Origin: a bacterium
GTDB lineage: Bacteria; Desulfobacterota; Binatia; HRBIN30; CADEER01
Direction of reading: 5' to 3'
Assembly (NCBI GenBank): GCA_019637795.1
Contig: JAHBUY010000004.1
Location: forward strand, 434,001-498,000
DNA length: 64,000 nucleotides
Shown here in pieces: positions 34,325-42,665 of the stretch (its first letter is position 1; each line of letters starts with the position of its first letter). The notes beneath the pieces were generated by a model that was given only the letters and a program-made list of their open reading frames with translations, had not been told where the DNA came from and made no database searches. Both the position numbers and the translations under genes were made by a program.

Positions 34325-34882
34325 ATGACGAAGACGAAGGTCCTGATCGCCGCGCTGGCGGCATGCAGCGCGCTGGTGGCCGTCGAGAGCTCGGCGGCGT
34401 CGAAGGCGGACGAGGGCGTCAAGCAGACGTTCGCCCAGCTCGACAAGTGCGTCGCCAACAACGACGCCAAGTGCGTCGGCGAGCTGATGGCCGAGGACGC
34501 CACCCTGCTGCCGGCCGCGGGCGGCGGCATCGTCAAGGGCAGGGCGGCAATCGTCGCCAGCGTGCAGAAGGCGATGGGCGGCCCGGCCCCCAACATGACG
34601 GGCGCCAAGCTGACGCACGTGGTCGAGAACGTCCGCCCGATCGGCGACGACCGCGCGCTCGTCGACTGCGCCGTCTCGGTGTCGGGCGAGGAGCGGGGCG
34701 GCGCCTATCACGCCGTCGCGCTCATGGTCCTGAAGGGCGACAAGTGGTACTTCGAGGACCTGCGCACCTACGTCGTCGACACCAGGCCGGCGGCCGAGAA
34801 GAATCCGACGCCGGGTCCGCAGGCGCCGGCCAATCCGCCGACCCCGCCCGCCGACGCGCCGACGCCGGCCGAGAAGAGCTGA
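34325..34882 (+). CDS. Secreted NTF2-like (SnoaL/DUF4440-type) protein
   Basis: A 185-residue protein. Residues 1-25 are a signal peptide (MTKTKVLIAALAACSAL, cleavage near SSAAS). Residues 30-155 match the cone-shaped NTF2-like fold: QTFAQLDKCVANNDAKCVGELMAEDATLLPA, then KGRAAIVASVQKAM, and GDKWYFEDLRTYVVD at the end. The C-terminal 30 residues are Pro/Ala-rich (TPGPQAPANPPTPPADAP), probably an unstructured tail. The ATG has GGGGGAGG just upstream. Catalytic role is unknown; such proteins bind small ligands. Followed by a strong GC hairpin that may terminate transcription. Confidence 0.78.
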   Translation: MTKTKVLIAALAACSALVAVESSAASKADEGVKQTFAQLDKCVANNDAKCVGELMAEDATLLPAAGGGIVKGRAAIVASVQKAMGGPAPNMTGAKLTHVVENVRPIGDDRALVDCAVSVSGEERGGAYHAVALMVLKGDKWYFEDLRTYVVDTRPAAEKNPTPGPQAPANPPTPPADAPTPAEKS

Positions 34883-34910
34883 GCCAACCCAGGGGGCGAC
34901 GCAGTCGGCA

Positions 34911-34944
34911 GGTCCCGGCGACGCGGCTCGTCGTCGCCGGGACC
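34911..34944 (+). terminator. GC hairpin after the NTF2-like gene
   Basis: GGTCCCGGCGACG (34911-34923) and CGTCGCCGGGACC (34932-34944) form a perfect 13-bp stem with an 8-nt loop, 28 nt after the stop codon. No T-tract follows, so intrinsic termination is possible but not certain. Confidence 0.5.
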
Positions 34945-35278
34945 CGCTCGCCGGGAGCGCCGGCGCCGCGGCGCCCAAGCGGACGCCGCCGGCCGCGAAT
35001 TCCGTTGACTCTCTCGGCGGGGCGATGGAATAGACCTCGTGTTGCTCGACTCGGCGTTTCGCCGACGCGGGCGGGGGCGCGTAGAGCGATGCGGTCGTAT
35101 TCGGGAGTGCGGCACATCCCGTCGATTTTGCGAACGGGCGTCCAGCGCGACGCCCCACTCGCCGCGCTACGGCCCGCACAGCACGCGGCGGACGTGGACC
35201 GGGCACGGGCGTTGCCGACGGTCGGCGCCCCGGCGGCGACGGACCGGGTCGTGAGCTGACGCCGCCCTGGACCCCGCG
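34945..35278 (+). other. Non-coding stretch before the B12-type radical SAM gene
   Basis: No convincing gene. A 71-codon GTG frame at 35039-35254 is Arg-rich and has no ribosome-binding site or family similarity. The stretch holds the candidate promoter at 35005-35034 and a small hairpin CGGCG-TTT-CGCCG near 35052. A long 5' leader (about 240 nt) is implied if that promoter is used. Confidence 0.5.
35005..35034 (+). promoter_or_regulatory. Candidate promoter TTGACT-N18-AATAGA
   Basis: -35 TTGACT (five of six consensus bases, 35005-35010), 18-nt spacer, weak -10 AATAGA (35029-35034). It would drive the radical SAM gene at 35279 with a long leader. Confidence 0.35.
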
Positions 35279-36859
35279 ATGAAGTGCACCCTGATCCGCT
35301 GCCCGCAGACCTTCCATACCTTCGTCTCGGCGGCGCCGGCCGTGCCGCCCCTCGGCCTGGCCTACGTGGCCGCGGCCCTGCAGCGCGCCGGGCACGCGGT
35401 GCGGATCGTCGATCCGACCGGCGAGGCGATCGACCGCTTCACCCCCATCGAGGGCTGGGCGCGCACCCTGCGCCGCGGCCTCTCTGACGACGAGATCCTC
35501 GAGCGCATCGCCGGCAGCGACGTCATCGGCTTCAGCCTGATGTTCTCGCAGGACTGGCTGGTCACGCGGGCGCTCATCGCCAAGGTGCGCGCCCGCTTCC
35601 CGGACAGCGTGCTGATCGCCGGCGGCGAGCACTTCACCGCCGAGCCGGTGGGCGCGCTCGCGGCGGCGCCGGGGCTCGACTACGTGCTGGTCGGCGAGGG
35701 CGACCGCTCCGCCTGCGAGCTGTTCGAACACCTCGAGGGCCGGCGGCCGCTGGAATCGGTCGCCGGGGTCTACTACCGCGAGCGCGGGCGCGCCGGCGGT
35801 CCGATCCGGCGCAGCGCCGGCATGGCCCGGGTGCGCGACGTCGACGCCCTGCCCTGGCCGGCCTGGGAGCTGGTGCCGCTGGAGAACTATCTCGCCGGCG
35901 GCCACGGCTGGGGCGTCGACCGCGGCCGCAACGTGCCGATGAACGCCACCCGCGGCTGTCCCTACCAGTGCACCTTCTGCTCCAGCCCGACCATGTGGAC
36001 GACGCGCTGGGTGGCGCGCGATCCCGCCGACGTGGTGGCGGAGATCGGCCACTACGTCGCCACCTACCGGGCCACCAACTTCGACTTCCAGGACCTGACC
36101 GCGATCATCAGGAAGAGCTGGCTGATCGAGTTCTGCCAGCGCCTCCTGGCGGCCGACCTGCGGATCACCTGGCAGTTGCCGACCGGCACCCGCTCGGAGG
36201 CGCTCGACGCCGACGTGCTGCCGCTGCTGGTCGCCTCGGGATGCACCAACATCACCTACGCGCCGGAGAGCGGCAACCCGCGGACGCTGCAGCGGATCAA
36301 GAAGAAGGTGCGCCTCGACCGCATGCAGCGCTCGATGCGCGCCGCGGTGCGCGCCGGCTGCAACGTCAAAGCGAACTTCATCTTCGGCTTCCCCGGCGAG
36401 ACCTACGGCGACCTGCTGCGCAGCTTCGGCTTTCTCGCCCGGCTCGCCGTGATCGGCGTGCACGACATCTCGATCGCGCCCTTCCGGCCCTACCCGGGCT
36501 CGGAGCTGTTCCGCGAGCTGCAGGCGACCGGCGTGCTGCCGAATCCGCTCGACGACGACTACTACCGCCGCCTGGCGAGCGCGGCGGAGAACATGCCCGG
36601 CACCTCGGCGGGAGCGGAGAGCTTCTCCGTCCACCTCTCCAGCGCCGGCCTGAACCGCGTCCGCGCCGCCGGGTTCGCCTGGTTCTTCCTGCTCTCCTGG
36701 CTGCTGCGCCCACAGCGCGTCCTGCGCCTGTGCCTCGCGGTGTGGACCGAGAAGCAGGAGTCGCGGCTCGACAAATCGCTGGTCGAGATGAAGCGCCGCG
36801 TCCAACGGCGCCTGAAGGGCGAGCAGTTCCCATCGCCGACCGCCGCGCACCCGTACTGA
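35279..36859 (+). CDS. B12-binding-domain radical SAM protein
   Basis: A 526-residue protein. Residues 1-160 form a Rossmann-like cobalamin-binding domain (PPLGLAYVAAALQRAGHAVRIVDP, IGFSLMFSQ, VLIAGGEHFTAEP, YVLVGEGD). The radical SAM core follows, with C227-PYQ-C231-TF-C234 (ATRGCPYQCTFC) and GCTNITYAPESGNPRTL plus FIFGFPGET, hallmarks of the class B/BchE-type subgroup. The C-terminal 80 residues include a hydrophobic helix (FAWFFLLSWLL) that may contact the membrane. Such enzymes methylate or rearrange unactivated carbons in lipids, pigments and natural products; this substrate is unknown. The gene is followed 79 nt later by a GT9 glycosyltransferase. Confidence 0.9.
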   Translation: MKCTLIRCPQTFHTFVSAAPAVPPLGLAYVAAALQRAGHAVRIVDPTGEAIDRFTPIEGWARTLRRGLSDDEILERIAGSDVIGFSLMFSQDWLVTRALIAKVRARFPDSVLIAGGEHFTAEPVGALAAAPGLDYVLVGEGDRSACELFEHLEGRRPLESVAGVYYRERGRAGGPIRRSAGMARVRDVDALPWPAWELVPLENYLAGGHGWGVDRGRNVPMNATRGCPYQCTFCSSPTMWTTRWVARDPADVVAEIGHYVATYRATNFDFQDLTAIIRKSWLIEFCQRLLAADLRITWQLPTGTRSEALDADVLPLLVASGCTNITYAPESGNPRTLQRIKKKVRLDRMQRSMRAAVRAGCNVKANFIFGFPGETYGDLLRSFGFLARLAVIGVHDISIAPFRPYPGSELFRELQATGVLPNPLDDDYYRRLASAAENMPGTSAGAESFSVHLSSAGLNRVRAAGFAWFFLLSWLLRPQRVLRLCLAVWTEKQESRLDKSLVEMKRRVQRRLKGEQFPSPTAAHPY

Positions 36860-36885
36860 GCCCCGCCATGAGGCACCGCCGCGTG

Positions 36886-36915
36886 TTGTTGCCGGCGCGC
36901 GGCGGGTGCTAGATG
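36886..36915 (+). promoter_or_regulatory. Candidate promoter TTGTTG-N18-TAGATG
   Basis: -35 TTGTTG (36886-36891), 18-nt spacer, -10 TAGATG (36910-36915). A start near 36922 leaves a 17-nt leader with AGGA placed 8 nt before the GTG at 36939, which supports that start codon. Confidence 0.4.
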
Positions 36916-36938
36916 GCGCGGCGCGCAGGACCGCGATC

Positions 36939-38213
36939 GTGACCAGCGAAGCCATCTGGCGGCTCGAACGCTACCTGGGCAGGCCGTTGTGCGGCCTGCT
37001 GACGCTGCACCGCCGGCTGACCGAGGGCGCGGCGGCGCGGCGCGCCGCCCGCGAGCCGCCGCGCCGCATCCTGCTGGTGAAGCTGATCGAGCAGGGCGCC
37101 ACGGTGCTGGCCTACGACGCGATCCGCCGGGCGACGGCGCTGGTCGGACGCGAGAACCTCTACTTCTGCGTCCTCGCCGACAACCGCCCGATTCTCGACG
37201 CCATGGACGTGGTGCCGCCGGAGAACGTGCTGGTCATCCGCAACGAGGGCTTCCTCACCTTCGTGCGCGACGCCTGGCAGGCCATCCGCCGCGCCCGGCA
37301 GGCGGCGATCGACACCGTCGTCGACATGGAGTTCCTGTCGCGCGCCTCGGCCATCCTCGCCTACCTGATGGGCGCCCGCCGCCGCGTCGGCCTGCACCGC
37401 TTCAACGACGAAGCGTCCTACCGCGGCGACCTGATGACGCACCGGGTCGTCTACAACCCGTTCCTGCACACGGCGCAGACCTACAGCGCCCTGATCGCCG
37501 CGCTCGCCGCCGATCCCGACGATCTGCCGCTGCTCAAGCTCGCGATCGCGCCCGCCGCCGACCCGGCGCCCCGCTTCGTCCCGACGCCGGCCGACCGCGC
37601 GCGCCTGCAGGCGCTGCTCGACGCCGCCGCCGGCCATCCCGTGCGCCCGCCGCTCGTCCTGCTCAATCCCAACGCCGGCGACATGATCCCGCTGCGCCGC
37701 TGGCCGCTGGACCGTTTCGCCGAGCTGGCGCGCCGCATCGTCGCCGAGCACCCGACGGCGACCGTCGTGCTCACCGGCGCCGCGGTGGAGGAAGCCGCCG
37801 CCGCGGCGCTCTGCCGATCGATCGACTCGCCGCGCCTGGTCAACCTCGCCGGCCGCACGACGATGCGCGACGTGCTGACCCTCTACGCGCTCGCCGACGT
37901 CCTGGTGACCAACGACAGCGGTCCCGGGCACTTCGCGTCGATGACCGACATCGAGAACATCGTCCTCTTCGGCCCGGCGGCGCCGAGCCAGTTCGGCCCG
38001 GTGCGCGGGCAGGCGCGCGTGCTCTGGGCCGGGCTCGCGTGCAGCCCCTGCACCAACCCGTACAACCACCGCATCTCGCCCTGCACCAACAACCTCTGCA
38101 TGCAGGCCATCGGCGTCGACGAGGTCCACGCCGCCGTCCGCGCCGCCCTGGCGGCGCGGGAGCAGCGCGCCGCCGCGCGGCCGGAATCGCTTGCCGCGTC
38201 ACGCGCCGGCTGA
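36939..38213 (+). CDS. GT9-family (ADP-heptose:LPS heptosyltransferase-like) glycosyltransferase
   Basis: A 424-residue GT-B protein. The N-terminal domain starts ILLVKLIEQGATVLAYDAI, a variant of the heptosyltransferase RILLVRLSSIGDV strand. The C-terminal donor domain has VLLNPNAGD, RRWPLDRFAELA, TVVLTGAAVEEAAA and VTNDSGPGHFASM, the strongest GT9 signature. It should add a heptose-like or related sugar to a lipid-anchored glycan at the cytoplasmic membrane face. A Cys-rich motif (CSPCTNPYNHRISPCTNNLC) lies near the C-terminus, common in this subgroup. GTG 36939 is chosen over GTG 36906 on the ribosome-binding site. It runs convergently to a PhyH gene. Confidence 0.87.
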   Translation: MTSEAIWRLERYLGRPLCGLLTLHRRLTEGAAARRAAREPPRRILLVKLIEQGATVLAYDAIRRATALVGRENLYFCVLADNRPILDAMDVVPPENVLVIRNEGFLTFVRDAWQAIRRARQAAIDTVVDMEFLSRASAILAYLMGARRRVGLHRFNDEASYRGDLMTHRVVYNPFLHTAQTYSALIAALAADPDDLPLLKLAIAPAADPAPRFVPTPADRARLQALLDAAAGHPVRPPLVLLNPNAGDMIPLRRWPLDRFAELARRIVAEHPTATVVLTGAAVEEAAAAALCRSIDSPRLVNLAGRTTMRDVLTLYALADVLVTNDSGPGHFASMTDIENIVLFGPAAPSQFGPVRGQARVLWAGLACSPCTNPYNHRISPCTNNLCMQAIGVDEVHAAVRAALAAREQRAAARPESLAASRAG

Positions 38214-38281
38214 GCGCGCGCGTCCGGGCGGAACCGGGAGCCTGCCTTGCCGTCCGCCTCGGCGCCGCCGCGCCGCCGGCG

Positions 38282-39151
38282 TCAGGACAACTCCGCCGCC
38301 AAGGCGCGGAATGCCGCGATCATGTCGTCGCGCGACAGGGCGTAGGTGTCCTCCGCATCGTCGATGCGACGACCGATCTGCGGGCGCAGGCGGTGGTCCC
38401 GATCGAAATGCTCCATGCGGTTGAAGTAATCGTCGGGCACCTCGTAGCGCTCGACCGTGCGCGGCTGTCCCGGCTTGCGGAAGTACACCGTCATCGGCGA
38501 TTCCCGCGACATGAGCGTGCCGATCACCAACGGGCGCGGGGCCGTGCTCATGTTGGGTCCCGAGCCGTGCAGCAGCGCGTTGTAGTAGAAGATCGCATCG
38601 CCGGCGCGCAGCGGCACGGTGCGTACCAGCGGCTCGATCACTTCGTGCAGATCGTAGGTCTCGGCACGGTCGTCGAGATCGAGACTCCGCACCTTGGGCA
38701 TGATGCGATGGCTGCCGGGAACGACCTGCAGGGCCCCGTTCTCGACGGTCGTGTCGATGATCGGCGCGATGATGTTGATCGACCAGAACCGGTCCTCGTC
38801 GACCATCGTGGGATCCTGGTGCTGCGGCAGGCGGGAGTCGGCCCCCACTTGTTTGACGCGAAACCCCGCGCCGACGAAGCGGTAGTCGTCCAGCACGGCA
38901 TCCAGGCGCGGAGCGACGATGCGGGCCACCTCGGCGCAGACGTGCCGGCGCAGCTCGGGGCTGCCGACGCAGTTGGTGCCGGTCATTGCGATCTGGAAGT
39001 ACGGATCCGTCGCCGGCATGCCGCTCAGCATCTCCTCGTAGACGGCCTGCAACTGCGGAATGTCGTCCGCCAGCAGGCGCGGCACCACCACGTACCCGGT
39101 GCGCTCGAAGGTCTCGCGCGCGGCGGAGTCTCTGAACTGCGGAACCTGCAT
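38282..39151 (-). CDS. Phytanoyl-CoA dioxygenase (PhyH)-family oxygenase
   Basis: A 289-residue non-haem Fe(II)/2-oxoglutarate oxygenase. The facial triad is H111-Q-D113 (LPQHQDPT) with distal H195 (LLHGSGPN); R206 (APRPLVIGTL) is placed to bind 2-oxoglutarate. VENGALQVVPGSHR is the characteristic PhyH block. It hydroxylates a small lipid- or metabolite-type substrate in the cytoplasm. The ATG at 39151 has GAGG about 6 nt upstream, and a good promoter (TTGACA-N18-GATAAC) lies directly before it. Divergent from the CmcJ-like gene; substrate not deducible. Confidence 0.88.
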   Translation of the reverse strand: MQVPQFRDSAARETFERTGYVVVPRLLADDIPQLQAVYEEMLSGMPATDPYFQIAMTGTNCVGSPELRRHVCAEVARIVAPRLDAVLDDYRFVGAGFRVKQVGADSRLPQHQDPTMVDEDRFWSINIIAPIIDTTVENGALQVVPGSHRIMPKVRSLDLDDRAETYDLHEVIEPLVRTVPLRAGDAIFYYNALLHGSGPNMSTAPRPLVIGTLMSRESPMTVYFRKPGQPRTVERYEVPDDYFNRMEHFDRDHRLRPQIGRRIDDAEDTYALSRDDMIAAFRALAAELS

Positions 39152-39168
39152 ACGCGACCTCGGCGGCT

Positions 39169-39198
39169 GTTATCCGACCGCCGTTCGTCCCCTGTCAA
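39169..39198 (-). promoter_or_regulatory. Promoter TTGACA-N18-GATAAC for the PhyH gene
   Basis: On the minus strand a consensus -35 TTGACA (39198-39193) is followed after 18 nt by GATAAC (39174-39169). Transcription would begin near 39162, giving an about 10-nt leader with GAGG before the ATG at 39151. Confidence 0.6.
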
Positions 39199-39329
39199 GA
39201 TCGGGAACGGGGCCGCGCCGCGCGACGCCGCCCCCGCGCTCCGAAGGGAACTGGTCTTCAGCAGGCGTTCTGTTATCTACTCGCTCACTGACGACCCGCA
39301 CACGGACCGATTCCGCCATCCCACCGCCC

Positions 39330-40205
39330 ATGCAAAGCGACCCGACGAGCCCAGCGAGCTTCCCCGCGACCGGCATCAACGGCGTCGTGTATTACATCCT
39401 GCCCACGTCGCGCTTCAATCGGCGTTACGTGAGCCCCCGCGAACAGATCAACCTCAGCGACTACGCCCCGCGCGAGGTGTTCGTGCGCGACGCGCGGCCG
39501 CTGGGCATGGCGGCCTCCCTCGACCGCATCGGCTTCACCCTGCTGCCGCACGCGACGCGCACCGATTTCGCCGATCGCGAGCAGATCGACCGCCGGTATC
39601 TGCCCGAGATGGAGCAGCTCCTGCGCGAGGTCACCGGCGCGGACCGTGTGATCTCGTTCGCCTGGATGGCGCGCTGCTCGACGCCCTCCGACGACGAGGC
39701 GCATCCGCCGGCGAACGACGTGCACGTCGATTACACGCCGGCGTTCGCCGAGTGCATGGCGCGCCGCGCCCTGGCCTGGAACGGTCTGGCCGATCGGCCG
39801 TTCCGCCGCTTCGCCATCGTCAACGCCTGGCGCTCGTTCAGCGGCGCGCCGCAGGACTGGCCGCTCGGCCTGTGCGACGCGACGAGCGTCGCCGACGACG
39901 AGGGCGTGACCTACAACATCCTCAGCGTCGATCGCATTCCGGCCCCGGAGGAGATTCCGGAGGTGCTGCCCGGGGATCCCGAACGTCCGACCTTCCCCGA
40001 GATCTCCGCCTTCCAGTTCCGGCCCGAGCATCGCTGGTACTACTACGCCGACATGCGACCCGACGAGGTCCTGCTGTTCACCAACTACGACTCCCAGCGC
40101 CGCGGCGCCTGGCGGGTCCCGCACGCCGGCTTCCGCGACCCCACGTGCACGGCGACCTGGCCGCGACGGAGCATCGAGGTGCGCCTGCTCGCCTTCTTCT
40201 TGTGA
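39330..40205 (+). CDS. CmcJ/AsaB-like hydroxylase/desaturase family protein
   Basis: A 291-residue protein recalling the CmcJ/NvfI/AsaB group (cephamycin 7-methoxylation partner and fungal natural-product oxygenases/desaturases). The recognisable block is FAIVNAWRSFSG.. with PLGLCDATSV, corresponding to the family's NVWRP...PLALCD. A candidate iron-binding H132-V-D134 (VHVDYTP) lies ahead of it, and RWYYYADMRPDEVLLFTNYDS supplies the C-terminal strand. It probably oxidises a small molecule with Fe(II) and O2. The ATG at 39330 gives the normal length; a longer upstream frame overlaps the divergent PhyH promoter region. Followed 33 nt later by a second PhyH gene in the same direction. Confidence 0.8.
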   Translation: MQSDPTSPASFPATGINGVVYYILPTSRFNRRYVSPREQINLSDYAPREVFVRDARPLGMAASLDRIGFTLLPHATRTDFADREQIDRRYLPEMEQLLREVTGADRVISFAWMARCSTPSDDEAHPPANDVHVDYTPAFAECMARRALAWNGLADRPFRRFAIVNAWRSFSGAPQDWPLGLCDATSVADDEGVTYNILSVDRIPAPEEIPEVLPGDPERPTFPEISAFQFRPEHRWYYYADMRPDEVLLFTNYDSQRRGAWRVPHAGFRDPTCTATWPRRSIEVRLLAFFL

Positions 40206-40228
40206 GCGCCAGGACCGGCAGCTAGCGT
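40200..40228 (+). promoter_or_regulatory. Candidate promoter TTGTGA-N17-TAGCGT
   Basis: -35 TTGTGA (40200-40205, overlapping the previous stop codon), 17-nt spacer, -10 TAGCGT (40223-40228). The predicted start point, about 40235, is only 4 nt before the ATG at 40239, so the transcript would be almost leaderless. Confidence 0.4.
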
Positions 40229-40238
40229 GGCGCGCGCC

Positions 40239-41363
40239 ATGCCCGATTCTTCCCGCGACTGGATCGACCCCATCGACCGCCACTTCCGCGCCAAGGGATG
40301 GGCGCGCGGCATTCCCGCCTTCGACGCCGAGACGCTGGGCCCGATCCGCGCCGAGATCGAGGCGCTGTGGGCCGAACGCCGCTCCGGCGCCCGTGACGGC
40401 TTCGCCACGCATCGACCCGAACTGCCGCGCCTGCACCGCCTGAGCCCCACCCTCGGCGCCTTCGTCCGTCACCCGGTGCTGATCGCCCTGGCGCAGCGGA
40501 TCATCGGACCGAACGTCGACATGCTGTGGAACCAGGCGCACTGCAAGGGCCCGGGCGGCCACGCGCTCGGCCGCTATCCCTGGCACCAGGACGGCTTCTA
40601 CGCCCCGGTGGAACCGACCGGCGGCTACTCCTGCTGGATCGCCCTGACGCCGACCACCGCCGAGAACGGCGCCATCGTCGGCGTGACGCGCGCGGACGAT
40701 CGCCGCCTGCGGCCGCACACCTGGAACCCCGAGCTCGCCTACTACGTCTGCGAGGTCGCCGACGACGAGGCCGAGGTGCTCGAGATGGCGCTCGGCGAGT
40801 TCCTGCTGTTCGACAACCTGTGGCCGCACGCCAGCGGGCCGAACACCACCGGCGCGCCGCGCATCGGCTACAGCCTGTCGTACGCGCACACCGGCACCCG
40901 GCTGATCGCCACCGGCGAGACCTACGGCGACCGGGTGCCGATCGTCCGCGACGGCCGGGCAATCGACGACGTCATGGCGGAGCTGGCGCGCGACCCGGCG
41001 CGCCCCGGACCCGGCCGCCGCACGCTGGAGGAGCTCACCGGGCGCATGCCCGAGATCGCGGACCTCATCGAGGCGCGATTCGCCGCCTATCGCGACGCCC
41101 TGCTCGCCGGCGACGCGACGGGCGCCGAGCGGGCGCTGACCGAGCTCATCTGCAGCGCCCCCGACGAGGCGATCGTGCTCGGCGACCTGCTGCGCTCGCG
41201 CGGCGTGCCCGACGAGCTGCGGCGCGAGCTGCGCGATCTGGGGACGCGCGACCTGACGGCGCGCCGCCTCCTCCTCGGCCGCCTGCTCGAGCTCGATCCG
41301 GGCGACGAGGAGGCCCGGCGCGAGCTGGCGGCGCTGGAACGGGACGCCGGCGCGGAACGCTGA
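40239..41363 (+). CDS. PhyH-family oxygenase with C-terminal helical extension
   Basis: A 374-residue Fe(II)/2-oxoglutarate oxygenase. The iron ligands are H116-Q-D118 (YPWHQDGFY) and H197 (LWPHASGPN); R208 (APRIGYSL) should bind 2-oxoglutarate. TAENGAIVGVTRADD is the family's turn region. The last 110 residues (from about 265) are an acidic, Leu/Arg-rich helical extension not found in the shorter PhyH copies in this window, possibly for protein contacts. ATG 40239 is chosen over GTG 40227, since the GTG lies inside the predicted -10 hexamer. It runs convergently to the Rieske oxygenase gene, 7 nt away. Confidence 0.87.
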   Translation: MPDSSRDWIDPIDRHFRAKGWARGIPAFDAETLGPIRAEIEALWAERRSGARDGFATHRPELPRLHRLSPTLGAFVRHPVLIALAQRIIGPNVDMLWNQAHCKGPGGHALGRYPWHQDGFYAPVEPTGGYSCWIALTPTTAENGAIVGVTRADDRRLRPHTWNPELAYYVCEVADDEAEVLEMALGEFLLFDNLWPHASGPNTTGAPRIGYSLSYAHTGTRLIATGETYGDRVPIVRDGRAIDDVMAELARDPARPGPGRRTLEELTGRMPEIADLIEARFAAYRDALLAGDATGAERALTELICSAPDEAIVLGDLLRSRGVPDELRRELRDLGTRDLTARRLLLGRLLELDPGDEEARRELAALERDAGAER

Positions 41364-41370
41364 CCGGCGC

Positions 41371-42642
41371 TCAGCGCGGCGGCGGCTCGCTCAGGTAGCG
41401 ATCCAGCACCGCGTGGAAGTGGCGCACCAGGAATTCCTTCTCGCCGAGGATCACCTCGGAGAGGGCCCGCGACTGGAGCCCCTGCTGCACGCGCGCGAAG
41501 TTGTGCACGTCCTGATCCGGCACCGCGCCGAGCGACTCCTCGCCGGCCTTGAACTGGCGCAGCGGCGGACGCGGCGGCGCCGGTTGTCCCTTCGGGACGC
41601 GGATCGACATCTGCTGGTCGAAGTACGATCGGCCGGGATCGGTCGGATGCGGCCGCATGCGCCAGAAGACGTGGCTCAGGCCGGTGAAGGCGAACGACAG
41701 GTTGGGAAACACGAACAAGGCGAAGAAGTCGGTCAACTGCGGATCGGCGAGGCGCGAGAAGTCGAACTCCGCCGGCGCCCGCCCGCGCAGGTGCTGCGCG
41801 ATCGCCGCCCGCACCCCGACCGCCGACCCCTGGTAGGCCGCCGGATCCAGCCCCGCTTCCTGCATGAGACCGCGCAGCATGTCGCTGATCGCCTCGCGGT
41901 CCTCGAGCAGCGGGCTGGGAATCCCGAACGGCGCCGAGCCGATGTTGTGGTCGCCGAGGATCTCCAATTGAATCTGCGACTCGTCGTAGATCGGGCGCAA
42001 CTGCTCGTGCAGGTGCGACACGTGGTAGCCCTCGTTGGCGTTGTCGACCGCCACCTTCCAGTTGCACGCCACCTCGGCGCTCTGGTCGGAGATGAGGCGG
42101 CAGGCGTCGAGATCGTAGGCGAGCAGGCGCTCGGCCATCGGCCCGAGGAATTCGCGCAGCGATGGCCTGCCGCCGCCGAAGTGGACCCAGACGTAGGTCG
42201 CGAGCTCCTCGCACGCCACCGGAACGAGGTGGCACTGCTCGAATCGACCCGCGAGCTGCGGGAACAGGTCGGGCTCCGGCAGGCGCTCGAGACGGCCGTC
42301 GCGCCCGTACTCCCAGTGGTGATAGGCACAGCGGAAGCGCTGCACCGTGCCCGATCCGGGATCGCGCAGCCGCCGGCCGCGGTGCACGCAGATGTTGTGG
42401 AAGGCGCGCACGCTGCCGTCGTCCTGACGCACGCACAGCACCGACTCGGGGCCGAATTCGTAGGTGAAGTAATCGCCCGGGTTCTGCAGGTCGGTGGCGC
42501 GACCGGCGACGTGCCAGACCCGCGGCCACAGCCGCTCGAGCTCGAGGCGATGGTAGGCCGGGGAGACGTAGCGCTCGGTCGAGAGGTTCCCGGACCCGAG
42601 CCGCGCCTGCAGTCCGCCGTCGACGATGATCGGCCGCGTCAT
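41371..42642 (-). CDS. Rieske-type aromatic ring-hydroxylating oxygenase, alpha subunit
   Basis: A 423-residue protein. The Rieske [2Fe-2S] site is C85-V-H87 and C105-AY-H108. The mononuclear iron site begins at DNANEGYHVSHLH (H207, H212), with the bridging Asp/Glu region preceding it. This is the layout of oxygenase alpha subunits that hydroxylate, demethylate or desaturate aromatic, sterol or quaternary-amine substrates. No ferredoxin or reductase gene is adjacent, so electrons must come from elsewhere. It lies 23 nt downstream of a PhyH gene on the same strand, forming a two-gene oxygenase operon. Confidence 0.9.
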   Translation of the reverse strand: MTRPIIVDGGLQARLGSGNLSTERYVSPAYHRLELERLWPRVWHVAGRATDLQNPGDYFTYEFGPESVLCVRQDDGSVRAFHNICVHRGRRLRDPGSGTVQRFRCAYHHWEYGRDGRLERLPEPDLFPQLAGRFEQCHLVPVACEELATYVWVHFGGGRPSLREFLGPMAERLLAYDLDACRLISDQSAEVACNWKVAVDNANEGYHVSHLHEQLRPIYDESQIQLEILGDHNIGSAPFGIPSPLLEDREAISDMLRGLMQEAGLDPAAYQGSAVGVRAAIAQHLRGRAPAEFDFSRLADPQLTDFFALFVFPNLSFAFTGLSHVFWRMRPHPTDPGRSYFDQQMSIRVPKGQPAPPRPPLRQFKAGEESLGAVPDQDVHNFARVQQGLQSRALSEVILGEKEFLVRHFHAVLDRYLSEPPPR

Positions 42643-42665
42643 TGCCGGCTCGCCCGCCGCCGCCG

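Noticed and set aside
35039..35254. Small GTG frame upstream of the B12 radical SAM gene as RiPP precursor
   Set aside because: Arg-rich, no Shine-Dalgarno, no leader-core pattern and codon use of a non-coding GC-rich frame.
38214..38281. Possible terminator between the convergent GT9 and PhyH genes
   Set aside because: Only GC-rich short dyads without a clear long stem or T-tract could be found.
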